Assembly (NCBI GenBank): GCA_934278925.1
Contig: CAKQWJ010000018.1
Coordinates: 1-49,661 of the forward strand
Direction of reading: 5' to 3'
DNA: 49,661 nt
Source of the DNA: an uncultured Clostridia bacterium
Lineage (GTDB): Bacteria; Bacillota; Clostridia; Peptostreptococcales; Anaerovoracaceae
Part shown: in pieces, positions 8,283-15,276 of the stretch
How positions within the stretch are numbered: the stretch's first letter is position 1
How the letters are laid out: each line of letters opens with the position of its first letter
Position numbers and translations under genes: made by a program
The notes under the pieces: generated by a model
What the model was told of the DNA's origin: nothing
Databases searched by the model: none
The model's input: the letters and a program-made list of their open reading frames with translations, nothing else

Positions 8283-8512
8283 TGAAAAAGCAAATGATGA
8301 ACATCATTGATATTCTGGAGGGTTGTTACGCCCTTTGCTGCTGCATCGGAGTTTTCTATTTCCGTATGGAACCTTCACCCTCTCTCCGAATCCTGCTCCT
8401 CGTGATTTCCACAATCGGGATTTTGTCAACAGATTTAGCTAGAAGGAAAATGTCCATCGGAAGCGGGCTGGCGGCAATTTGGAATGTTTATTTCATAATC
8501 GGATTTTTCTAA
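8279..8512 (+). CDS. Small 3-TM membrane protein (77 aa)
   Basis: Hydrophobic segments lie at about residues 8-27, 35-52 and 58-76, with little outside the membrane. It is translated through a four-base overlap with the anchored protein upstream. The same layout, N-terminal ILE/MLE helix, middle helix and a final aromatic helix, is seen in the 87-residue protein at 9358-9621, which sits next to another secreted protein. A small multi-helix protein paired with a secreted protein is typical of bacteriocin immunity, but there is no recognised family here. The cassette 1 copy has been deleted to a scar (1829-1886). Confidence 0.65.
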   Translation: MMKKQMMNIIDILEGCYALCCCIGVFYFRMEPSPSLRILLLVISTIGILSTDLARRKMSIGSGLAAIWNVYFIIGFF

Positions 8513-8530
8513 AAGGTGGAATCAGATTGT

Positions 8531-8568
8531 ACATACACTGATATTACGCTCGTAATATCAGTGTATGT
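8531..8568. promoter_or_regulatory. Perfect 38-base palindrome
   Basis: ACATACACTGATATTACG, then CT, then its exact complement reversed. It lies between the 3-TM gene and the response regulator. No T-run follows on either side, so it is not a standard intrinsic terminator. It may be an operator for a dimeric regulator or an mRNA hairpin. Confidence 0.6.
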
Positions 8569-8573
8569 AGTGC

Positions 8574-8593
8574 TCAATTTGTTATTGTAATTT
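8574..8593 (+). repeat. 20-base motif, copy 2 of 3
   Basis: TCAATTTGTTATTGTAATTT, 30 bases upstream of the response regulator start and directly after the 38-base palindrome. See the copy at 53-72. Confidence 0.5.
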
Positions 8594-8622
8594 TATGCCC
8601 ATTTCAATGCAGGAGATAGAAT

Positions 8623-9315
8623 ATGTCTTTCGAAAATCGAATTGCTATCGTCTCACGGGATTTCGCTTTTGCAAACAATTTGAAAGAATTCCTGCAAAAG
8701 GAGAAACTCCTCAATGATGTTATTGTCAAAGGCTCTTTTTCTGATGCGTTTTTTGAGAGCCCTACCGATTTAACCATTCTTGATTATGAAACTTTTGAAT
8801 TAGAATGGCACGGTCAAATTTCTTTTTCAAATCAGTTTTATCATGGTAAATTTTTATTTCTTTTTTCATCAGCAGATATAGATAATCAAGCGTCAACTTC
8901 TCCGCGCCTTTTCTTTGATGAGGTTTTCTTTGATGACTTTCTGATAAAACCGATTAATTATCCGGAGCTGTTACTTCGAATTAAGCAGCTTCTGACTCAT
9001 GAAGAACGTGAGGACATGCTTTGGTACGGAAATACATTATTGCATTTTTCCTTGGGAACGCTAACTACACCTAAAGGAACAATCGACCTTACTTCATATG
9101 AATCTAAAATTCTACACGCTTTTTTCGAACATCCTCAATGCATTATATCTAGAGCAGAATTACTGAACATTAATAACGCACAGAATTATGATGTTTCGGA
9201 TCGGTCCATCGATGTTCGAATCTCTATTATTCGCAAAAAATTAATTGCCATCTCTTCAAATCTAAGCCTTCTTTCACGGAGAGGGTGTGGATATATTCTG
9301 ACAATTTCTTCATAA
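8623..9315 (+). CDS. OmpR/PhoB-family response regulator with atypical receiver (230 aa)
   Basis: The receiver domain (about 1-122) keeps the phosphoacceptor-like Asp54 (DLTILD), Ser82/83 and Lys109 (DDFLIKP), but the acidic pair that binds Mg2+ after the first strand is replaced by Ser-Arg (IVSRD). The winged-helix DNA-binding domain (about 130-228) is well formed: LTSYESKIL, ISRAELL, SIDVRISIIRKKL and a GCGYIL wing. GGAG lies seven bases before ATG 8623. No histidine kinase is encoded next to it. It may work without phosphorylation or answer a remote kinase. Its position inside the secreted-protein cluster makes it the obvious candidate regulator of the cluster. AT-rich like its neighbours. 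Confidence 0.85.
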   Translation: MSFENRIAIVSRDFAFANNLKEFLQKEKLLNDVIVKGSFSDAFFESPTDLTILDYETFELEWHGQISFSNQFYHGKFLFLFSSADIDNQASTSPRLFFDEVFFDDFLIKPINYPELLLRIKQLLTHEEREDMLWYGNTLLHFSLGTLTTPKGTIDLTSYESKILHAFFEHPQCIISRAELLNINNAQNYDVSDRSIDVRISIIRKKLIAISSNLSLLSRRGCGYILTISS

Positions 9316-9316
9316 C

Positions 9317-9354
9317 AAAAATATCGGACAGCAACAGGACTGTCCGATATTTTG
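9317..9354. terminator. Bidirectional terminator
   Basis: AAAATATCGGACAG and CTGTCCGATATTTT form a perfect 14-base stem with an eight-base loop between two converging genes (the regulator and the 3-TM gene). Confidence 0.9.
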
Positions 9355-9357
9355 TGT

Positions 9358-9621
9358 TTACCACGGTTTTATCCACAAATACAGATTCGCCATTATTACC
9401 AAAAAGCAAGTGGCTCGTACGTATCCTTCAAACTTATTATTCTTTATTGATGCGACCACCAGGAACACAACTCCACACAAGGAGAGCAGCAACAGTAAAT
9501 AAGTTACCGTTGTAGAAACTCTATCAACAGTTCCCATAAGTGAAATAACAGCAATTACAATAACATAGATGTCTTCGAGCATACTGATACAGCGGACGAT
9601 ATTTTTCGAATACATTTTCAT
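9358..9621 (-). CDS. Small 3-TM membrane protein (87 aa)
   Basis: Three hydrophobic segments lie at about residues 10-30, 36-56 and 65-83, ending LWIKPW. I place the start at ATG 9621 because GGAG lies six bases before it; a TTG at 9633 would add four residues. It is 12 bases after the stop of the secreted-protein gene upstream and therefore in one operon with it. The layout resembles the 77-residue protein at 8279-8512. A protective or export-related role for the secreted partner is plausible but not shown. Confidence 0.65.
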   Translation of the reverse strand: MKMYSKNIVRCISMLEDIYVIVIAVISLMGTVDRVSTTVTYLLLLLSLCGVVFLVVASIKNNKFEGYVRATCFLVIMANLYLWIKPW

Positions 9622-9633
9622 AGGCTTCTCCAA

Positions 9634-10278
9634 TCAATACTTTACAATTTTTGTTACTTTCCAGCACTCCATTATATCACCTTTTACATTACGCTTATAA
9701 CTCTTTAATGTTGTTTTTATGCCATGTTTTGAACTTCCTTTCATCACAGTTGACGCAAATCCAGCGATACCTGAGATAAGACTCAATACTTGCGGTGTTG
9801 CTCCCGGACAAAGGAACCCAGCAGCACCTAACAATGCTACTATGGAAGCCGCAATAGTAGCCAATCCAGCTGAACCACCAGCTAGTTTTTTTATTTTCGC
9901 ATAGGTTATTTTCGTTGTTCGTGTTTTGCTCTTATACGCTTTTTTTATTGCAGAATCGCTATTTGTAATTTCGGAAGAATCTCTTTCTAATACACTAACA
10001 GTTTCTCCAGTAATAGAAGAATGTACTTTTCCTTCTGAAATATAGAAATACTCTTCCGTTTCAGTTTTAAGATTAGTAACTGTTACCATATTTTCATCAA
10101 TTTTAATTCTCGATAAATCGGTTCCATCTTTTACAAGCAATTCATCATCTTGAATCCATTCACAGGATACGTCTGATTTTGAATCATCAAATTCAGTTCC
10201 TGTATTTGCATTTACAAAAGGTGTTGTGCACAATACAATTAATAGACTCATCATAAAGGCCATACTTCTTTTTCTCAT
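9634..10278 (-). CDS. Secreted protein with Gly/Ala-rich hydrophobic C-terminal segment (214 aa)
   Basis: Residues 1-25 are a signal peptide (basic MRKRS, hydrophobic core, cut near VNA/NT). Residues about 26-115 are acidic and polar. A Lys-rich stretch then leads to a long Gly/Ala/Leu-rich hydrophobic region (about 127-177, GGSAGLATIAAS onward) and a basic C-terminus. Such an amphiphilic hairpin is typical of membrane-active peptides, and the size is close to that of the bacteriocin geobacillin 26; that relation is only a suggestion. Start chosen at ATG 10278 with AAAGGAG; an upstream in-frame start at 10317 would precede the signal peptide. It heads an operon with the 3-TM gene. Confidence 0.7.
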   Translation of the reverse strand: MRKRSMAFMMSLLIVLCTTPFVNANTGTEFDDSKSDVSCEWIQDDELLVKDGTDLSRIKIDENMVTVTNLKTETEEYFYISEGKVHSSITGETVSVLERDSSEITNSDSAIKKAYKSKTRTTKITYAKIKKLAGGSAGLATIAASIVALLGAAGFLCPGATPQVLSLISGIAGFASTVMKGSSKHGIKTTLKSYKRNVKGDIMECWKVTKIVKY

Positions 10279-10328
10279 TACATTTTCTCCTTTCAAGTAT
10301 GAAAAAAAAGCAATCATCTTCCAGGCAT

Positions 10329-10334
10329 ATTATA
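10329..10334 (-). promoter_or_regulatory. Probable -10 of the secreted-protein operon
   Basis: TATAAT on the minus strand, about 50 bases before ATG 10278. No convincing -35 is seen, so activation is likely. The 20-base motif (10377-10396) lies about 45 bases further upstream. Confidence 0.4.
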
Positions 10335-10376
10335 TCAATGAAATGTTTCAGAATTATTTCTGTAATTAACATTTTT

Positions 10377-10396
10377 TGAATTTGTTATTGAAATTT
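10377..10396 (+). repeat. 20-base motif, copy 3 of 3
   Basis: TGAATTTGTTATTGAAATTT, upstream of the leftward secreted-protein operon. See the copy at 53-72. Confidence 0.5.
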
Positions 10397-10767
10397 AGAC
10401 GGAAGGATCTGAACAAATGGTATGGTGACTGGTTGCCCAGCTTCTTTCTTGTATACGAGTTAATATGGCTCATTGAAAATTAGGTCACTCCAAGGTCATT
10501 ATGTTATCCTTTTTCTTCAATGCCAATTTGACAATTAGAATTATTTTAATAGCAAAAATTCAATGTGCCTAGAATTTTTGCATGACTTCACGCTATTTTT
10601 ACAATTACTGCTGATTAGCGTGAATGGATTTCCGCTTTCTCCATGGAAGTTCCTCTGTACAAGTCACCCTTTTGAAGACAGTTCACGCTTTTTGAAGCAG
10701 ATTCCTTTTTCAGCGTGAACAATAGGCATCAGCCGGTCGCTTCAAAATTAGATTTTTGCAATTCCCC

Positions 10768-11271
10768 TGAATTGAAAAAGTAAGTTCTGCTTTTGTTTTG
10801 GCGACACTGGATTTTAAATTTGCAAATTCAGACAGGAAGTTACTTTTGCAAAACAGATTGCGCTGTCTTTTTCATTTTCTTTCATTATATAGGGAAGCGG
10901 ATAGTAGTCGTAGTAGCTGTGGAGCTTGTGGGTAACCGGCTTCCTGTCAGGGCTGTGGAAAAGCGTGTGGGCAGCTATGTCTGTCCACACGCTTTTCCAT
11001 GGACCTGCGCCGGTTATCCATAAATCCACAGCTCAAGGTATTCCTTTTGATAGATCAGTTTAGTATAATTTCCATGCGGAAGTTAATCTTGCAAATTAGA
11101 CTACGATTTTCTCCCGCTTACTTTGCGTGCGCAATTTACAAACTATCCTTCCGTATTCTCCATATTTGCACGGTATTTTCGCTTTTTACTCTAATTTTAG
11201 CCCCCCTACCAGAATTTACTTTTGCAAAGCGGAAAGTTTTTTGCTGAACTGGAACTTACTTTTTCAATTCA
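10768..11271. mobile_element. 504-base non-coding element with 20-base perfect inverted ends
   Basis: Both ends read TGAATTGAAAAAGTAAGTTC inward. Flanking CCC on each side may be a target duplication. Inside, variants of AAGTTACTTTTGCAAA recur (about 10837, 11081 and 11215). The first 74 bases recur at 49588-49661 with only a few differences. No open frame resembles a protein, so movement would need an enzyme from elsewhere. It interrupts element A. Confidence 0.75.
10915..11033. repeat. Nested cruciform inside the 504-base element
   Basis: Three stacked stems share one axis: AGCTGTGGA with TCCACAGCT (10915/11025), GGTAACCGG with CCGGTTATCC (10931/11010, one bulge), and a perfect 15-base stem TGGAAAAGCGTGTGG (10956-10970) with CCACACGCTTTTCCA (10985-10999), loop 14 bases. 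TTATCCATA (11014) and the reverse of TTACCCACA (10928) each differ by one base from the DnaA box TTATCCACA. It could be a structured RNA or a DNA-protein site. Confidence 0.65.
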
Positions 11272-11528
11272 CCCTTTTGTTTCAAACAGCGTGAATCGCC
11301 CTCGAAATTCTAGGCATATGAGATATTGCACTTCATAAGCAAGTAATACAATTAGACATCCCGTGCATCGATCGTTTTTTTCAAATCCAGCGGCTCCCGG
11401 TTCGCGCTCGCCTGCCCGCAAAGCCTATGATTTCGGTTTCCGGGCGCGAACCCCGGGCCATGGAATTCAGAAAATGCGGCCCGGCGGCCGGCCCGAAAGA
11501 AATGGGAAAAGTGAAGAACAAAAAAACA

Positions 11529-11561
11529 CACGCTGCCGCAGGATAATCCCACAGCAGCGTG
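11529..11561 (-). terminator. Terminator of the TRAP-transketolase operon
   Basis: On the minus strand CACGCTGC and GCAGCGTG pair around an inner loop, followed by TGTTTTTTTG. It lies 47 bases after the transketolase C subunit stop. The GC-rich stretch 11370-11520 to its left holds no gene I can support. Confidence 0.8.
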
Positions 11562-11607
11562 CACAAAAGGTTACTCCTTTTTTGGAAGTAAAAGTGGACA
11601 TATTTAA

Positions 11608-12546
11608 TTACTTCTGCAATGCCTTTGCGGTCTCCACGATGTTCTCCACCGTGATGCCGTTCTTTGCCAGCAGACGTTCATAAGGTGCGGATTCTCCGAA
11701 CTGATCCTGGATGCCAATTCTCTTTACGATGCCCTTTCCGGATTCCGCTGCCACCTCGCATACGGCACTGCCCAGACCGTTGATGATATTGTGGTCCTCT
11801 ACGGTGATGATTTTGCCGATGTCATCGATGCAGGCCTTTACGCAGTTCACATCCAGCGGCTTGATGGTGTGCATGTCAATGACTCTGGCGGAAATGCCTT
11901 CCTTTGCCAGTTCCTCTGCCGCCCGGATTGCCAGAATGACGGTATCGCCGTTGGCAATCAGCGCCACATCGGATCCATCCTGAATCTGGATGGCTTTGCC
12001 GATTTCGAACTTCTGATTCTCATCGTAGATTACCGGAACCGCATCCCGGGTGAACCGCAGATATACCGGTCCGTAGATTTCTGCCGCCTGGCGAACCAGG
12101 GCTTTGGCCGCATAGTAATCCGCCGGCATGACCACTCTCATGTTCGGAATGGTACGGAGAACGCCCATGTCTTCAATGCCCTGATGGCTGGCTCCGTCGT
12201 TGGCCGGAGTCAGGCCGCCGTGGGAGCAAGCAATCTTTACGTTCAGGTTGGTGTAGCAAATTTCCTGACGAATCTGTTCCGCCATCCGGAGGGAACCGAA
12301 TACCGCGTAGGTTACCACGAATGGAATTTTTCCCGTGGTGGCCAGTCCCGCCGCAACGCCGGCGCCGTTCTGTTCTGCAATGCCCACGTTCAGATGCTGC
12401 ATCGGCAGCTCCTTACGGAACTCCTGAGTTTTGCAGGATTTACCGATATCGATATCCACAACGTAGATATCCTTGTTTTCTTTACCCAGTGCTACGATTT
12501 CTTCGCCGAAACCGACACGAGTGGCAATTTTCTGTTCTGTATTCAT
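11608..12546 (-). CDS. Transketolase C-terminal subunit (312 aa)
   Basis: It carries the pyrimidine-binding (Pyr) domain and C-terminal domain of a split transketolase. The Pyr domain (about 8-170) includes NVGIAEQN, where the Glu contacts the thiamine diphosphate aminopyrimidine, and SHGGLTPANDGASHQ. The C-terminal domain starts near 190 (DGSDVALIANG). It needs the N subunit next door; their genes overlap by one base (TAATG), so translation is coupled. Length is usual for split transketolases of anaerobes. Its place in a TRAP-transporter operon suggests a dedicated substrate, perhaps a keto-sugar or sugar acid derivative, rather than only the pentose phosphate pathway. The exact sugar cannot be read from sequence. 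Confidence 0.9.
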   Translation of the reverse strand: MNTEQKIATRVGFGEEIVALGKENKDIYVVDIDIGKSCKTQEFRKELPMQHLNVGIAEQNGAGVAAGLATTGKIPFVVTYAVFGSLRMAEQIRQEICYTNLNVKIACSHGGLTPANDGASHQGIEDMGVLRTIPNMRVVMPADYYAAKALVRQAAEIYGPVYLRFTRDAVPVIYDENQKFEIGKAIQIQDGSDVALIANGDTVILAIRAAEELAKEGISARVIDMHTIKPLDVNCVKACIDDIGKIITVEDHNIINGLGSAVCEVAAESGKGIVKRIGIQDQFGESAPYERLLAKNGITVENIVETAKALQK

Positions 12547-13373
12547 TACCGACCTCCCAGTTCCTTCATCGCGATTTCGTATTCTTCATCGTTCGGTGCT
12601 TTGCCGTGCCAGCCCAGCTGGTTCTCCATGTAGGATACGCCCTTGCCCTTAACGGTGCGAGCGTCGATGAATTTCGGCTTTCCGGAAGAGGACGCATTGA
12701 CTTTCCCAAAAGCATCCACTACCTGTTCCATATCGTTTCCGTCAATGTCGTAGGTCTCAAAGCCGAACGCGTCCATCTTCTTTACCACATCCAGGTGCGG
12801 GATAATTTCATCCGTGGTGCCATCCAGCTGCAGACCGTTGTCGTCCAGGATGACCACCAGGTTATCCAGACCCCACGCGTTAGCCGCCATAAAGCCTTCC
12901 CACAGCTCACCTTCATCCAGCTCGCCGTCGCCGATTACCACATATACGCGGTAGTTCTTGCCGTCTCTTTTGCCGGCAACCGCCATTCCCACGCCTACAG
13001 AAAGTCCCTGACCCAGGGATCCGGTGGAAATATCGATGCCCGGGCATTTTCTCATGTTCGGGTGACCCTGCAGCATGGAGCCTTCTTTTCTCAGCTTATG
13101 CATCTCTTCCTCCGGAAAATATCCCAGCGTTCCCAGTGCTGCGTACTGAATCGGGCATGCATGACCCTTGGAAAGGATGAAGCGGTCCCGATCCGGCCAT
13201 TCCGGATTCTTTGGATCGATGTTCATCTCCTTGAAATACAGATATGTAACGACCTCTGCTGCCGAGAATGCACCGCCCGGGTGACCGGATTGTGCTTCAT
13301 ATATCATAGTCAGAGCCTTTCGGCGCAAATCCTGCGCGCGGTCTTTCAGCTCCCCTATGCTGATATCCTTCAT
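12546..13373 (-). CDS. Transketolase N-terminal subunit (275 aa)
   Basis: It carries the thiamine diphosphate-binding (PP) domain. Visible motifs are SGHPGGAFSAAE (29-40), the STGSLGQG loop and the diphosphate motif GDGELDEGELWEG with the later DDNGLQ that closes the GDG-to-N metal site. Start ATG 13373 has AAGGAGG six bases upstream. It precedes the C subunit with a one-base overlap. A stem-loop (13421-13455) separates it from the TRAP large permease gene upstream. Confidence 0.9.
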   Translation of the reverse strand: MKDISIGELKDRAQDLRRKALTMIYEAQSGHPGGAFSAAEVVTYLYFKEMNIDPKNPEWPDRDRFILSKGHACPIQYAALGTLGYFPEEEMHKLRKEGSMLQGHPNMRKCPGIDISTGSLGQGLSVGVGMAVAGKRDGKNYRVYVVIGDGELDEGELWEGFMAANAWGLDNLVVILDDNGLQLDGTTDEIIPHLDVVKKMDAFGFETYDIDGNDMEQVVDAFGKVNASSSGKPKFIDARTVKGKGVSYMENQLGWHGKAPNDEEYEIAMKELGGR

Positions 13374-13420
13374 GATATGACCTCCTTGTTGTTCATGAAT
13401 GATTGCCCGTGTCCCATGAA

Positions 13421-13455
13421 ACAGACCTGCCTGCGGGCAAGCAGCACAGGTCTGT
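13421..13455 (-). promoter_or_regulatory. Stem-loop between TRAP and transketolase genes
   Basis: ACAGACCTG and CAGGTCTGT form a nine-base stem with an inner GC-rich part. Only TTTC follows on the minus strand. It may be a partial terminator or an mRNA processing element that lowers transketolase output relative to the transporter. Confidence 0.55.
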
Positions 13456-13465
13456 TATATCTCGA

Positions 13466-14749
13466 TTAGTTCGAAATCAAGCTTGGAAGCCAGGTGGATA
13501 CTGCCGGAACGTATGTTACCAGAATCAGTACCAGCAGCGATGCGAATACGAACGGCAGAACCGCTTTGGAAATTTCCTTCAGGGAAATGTTCGCAATGCC
13601 GCATCCGGTGTACAGGTTGATTCCTACCGGCGGTGTTACCAGACCGATAGCCATGTTCAGTACCATGATGGCACCCAGGTGAACCGGGTCGATGCCCAGT
13701 GCGGTTGCCACCGGGTAGAGAATCGGCAGGATGATATACATTGCCGAGTTGGCATCGATGAAGCAGCCCGCAATCAGCAGGATGATGTTCACTACCAGCA
13801 GGAACAGAATCTTGTTGCCGCCTACCATGGTAATCAGCGTATTGCTTGCTGCGGATGCCACACCGGTAACCGTGAGCACCCAAGAGAACAGGCTGGCAGT
13901 TCCAACGATGAACATAACCACGGCGGTCTGAGAAACGGAGTCCTTGAGAATCGTCATCAAATCTTGAAGTTTCAAGGTCTTATAGATGAAGAATCCAACC
14001 AGCAGACCGTACAGAGCTGCCACGGCAGCCGCTTCGGTCGGGGTGAAGATTCCGCCGTAGATTCCGCCCAGGATGATAACCGGCATCATGATGCCCCAGA
14101 ATGCATCCTTGAAAGCAGCCCAACGTTCCGCACCGGTAGCCTTCGGAATGGTCTCGATTTCCCATTTCCGGCTGACGAACTTCATAGCAACAACCAGCAC
14201 CACGCCCATGAGGATTCCCGGAACCAGGCCGGCAGCGAAGAGCTGGCCCACGGAATTTCCGGTGATGGATCCGTAGATTACAAAAGTAATGGACGGCGGG
14301 ATGACGATACCGATGGCACCGGCAGTGGACATCAATGCGGTGGAAGACGCTTTGTCATATCCCACCTGGGTCATTGCCGGGATGATAATCATTCCCAGAG
14401 CCGCTACCGTCGCCGGGCCGGAACCGGAAATTGCGGCGAAGAAGCATGCAACGATGACGCATACCATCGCCATACCGCTCTTCTTGTGGCCCACCAAGGT
14501 TTTCGCAAAATCAATCAAGCGGGAAGAGATTCCACTCTTCTCCATGATATTTCCGCCCAGTATGAAGAACGGAATTGCCAGCAAAACGAATTTGCCGGTG
14601 GACGAATAGAGATTCGCCGGAATAATGGAAAGTGGCAGATTTTCATACAGCAGTGTGATGACACTGGCCATTCCCAAAGATAACGCAATCGGAACTCCCA
14701 GAAACAGGAGGACCGCAAAGCTTCCAAATACTACTAAGCCTGCACTCAT
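13466..14749 (-). CDS. dctM: TRAP transporter large permease, DctM type (427 aa)
   Basis: It is the channel-forming subunit of a tripartite ATP-independent periplasmic-type transporter, driven by an ion gradient. About 12 membrane segments run along its length. Family features include FFILGGNIMEKSGIS (59-73), GSGPATVAALG (109-119) and the duplicated GCFIDANSAMYIILPILYP region near 320. AAGGAGGC precedes ATG 14749, two bases after the DctQ stop. Operon order is DctP, DctQ, DctM, then split transketolase. Confidence 0.93.
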   Translation of the reverse strand: MSAGLVVFGSFAVLLFLGVPIALSLGMASVITLLYENLPLSIIPANLYSSTGKFVLLAIPFFILGGNIMEKSGISSRLIDFAKTLVGHKKSGMAMVCVIVACFFAAISGSGPATVAALGMIIIPAMTQVGYDKASSTALMSTAGAIGIVIPPSITFVIYGSITGNSVGQLFAAGLVPGILMGVVLVVAMKFVSRKWEIETIPKATGAERWAAFKDAFWGIMMPVIILGGIYGGIFTPTEAAAVAALYGLLVGFFIYKTLKLQDLMTILKDSVSQTAVVMFIVGTASLFSWVLTVTGVASAASNTLITMVGGNKILFLLVVNIILLIAGCFIDANSAMYIILPILYPVATALGIDPVHLGAIMVLNMAIGLVTPPVGINLYTGCGIANISLKEISKAVLPFVFASLLVLILVTYVPAVSTWLPSLISN

Positions 14750-14751
14750 TC

Positions 14752-15240
14752 TTATGCCTCCTTATCTTCCGAGTTCGTTGCATCGCTTTTCAGCGTACGG
14801 ATAAACAGCTGGCAGTAGCGAATCGCCAGGAACGCACCGCCTACCGGAATCATGGCACCAAAGGCACCTTCCGGCCACTGCATGCCGCTGGTCTTCAGTC
14901 CCAGCGCGAATTCGTGACCGGACATCCGAATACCGAAGTACAGGATGACCAGTCCAAAGATAATGCCAAGGGCATCGCCCAACAGAGCACAAGCCTTCTG
15001 TCCCGCCGGAGAAAATCTCTCCGTCAGGACCGTCAGGCCCAAATGGGCTCCTCTTTTCGCAGCCACCGCTGCGCCGGCAATACTGAGGAGAATCAGGCCG
15101 GCATTGGTCAGCTCTTCGACGAAAGGCATGGAGCTGAGCAGGACATAGCGCGCAAATACATTGACGCATGTGAGCAGCATCATCACCAGAAGCAGGATGC
15201 CGCATATATTGTCTTCCAATTCATTCCAGAATTTTTTCAT
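14752..15240 (-). CDS. dctQ: TRAP transporter small permease, DctQ type (162 aa)
   Basis: Four membrane helices (about 12-32, 45-62, 85-107, 125-148) with the family pattern FARYVLLSSMPFVEELT (31-47). It pairs with DctM and helps dock the binding protein. The stop is two bases before the DctM start. Confidence 0.92.
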   Translation of the reverse strand: MKKFWNELEDNICGILLLVMMLLTCVNVFARYVLLSSMPFVEELTNAGLILLSIAGAAVAAKRGAHLGLTVLTERFSPAGQKACALLGDALGIIFGLVILYFGIRMSGHEFALGLKTSGMQWPEGAFGAMIPVGGAFLAIRYCQLFIRTLKSDATNSEDKEA

Positions 15241-15276
15241 AGGATATACCTTGCCTCACTTTCTATTTGAGTTTCA

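Larger units (their letters stand above)
10563..11320. repeat. Dispersed element A with paired AGCGTGAA sites, split by an insertion
   Basis: The ends are inverted copies of about 32 bases: TGCCTAGAATTT...TTCACGCT on the left (10567-10594) and AGCGTGAA...AAATTCTAGGCA on the right (11288-11316). Inside are units TTCACGCT-N22-AGCGTGAA of exactly 38 bases at 10587-10624 and 10682-10719. A third unit is degenerate, interrupted by the 504-base element at 10768-11271. Part of the region between units (GGTCGCTTCAAAATTAGA, 10735-10752) matches the other copy at 37828-38114 in reverse orientation. No coding capacity. It is a non-autonomous, MITE-like element or a mobile array of protein-binding sites. 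Confidence 0.75.

Noticed and set aside
10915..11033. Chromosomal or plasmid replication origin
   Set aside because: The DnaA-like boxes each have a mismatch, there is no dnaA or rep gene nearby, and the element occurs again at the right edge of the window.
11791..14683. Long + strand frames opposite transketolase and the TRAP permease
   Set aside because: They are antisense to clear genes, show biased composition (His, Gln and Arg rich) and lack ribosome sites and recognisable domains.
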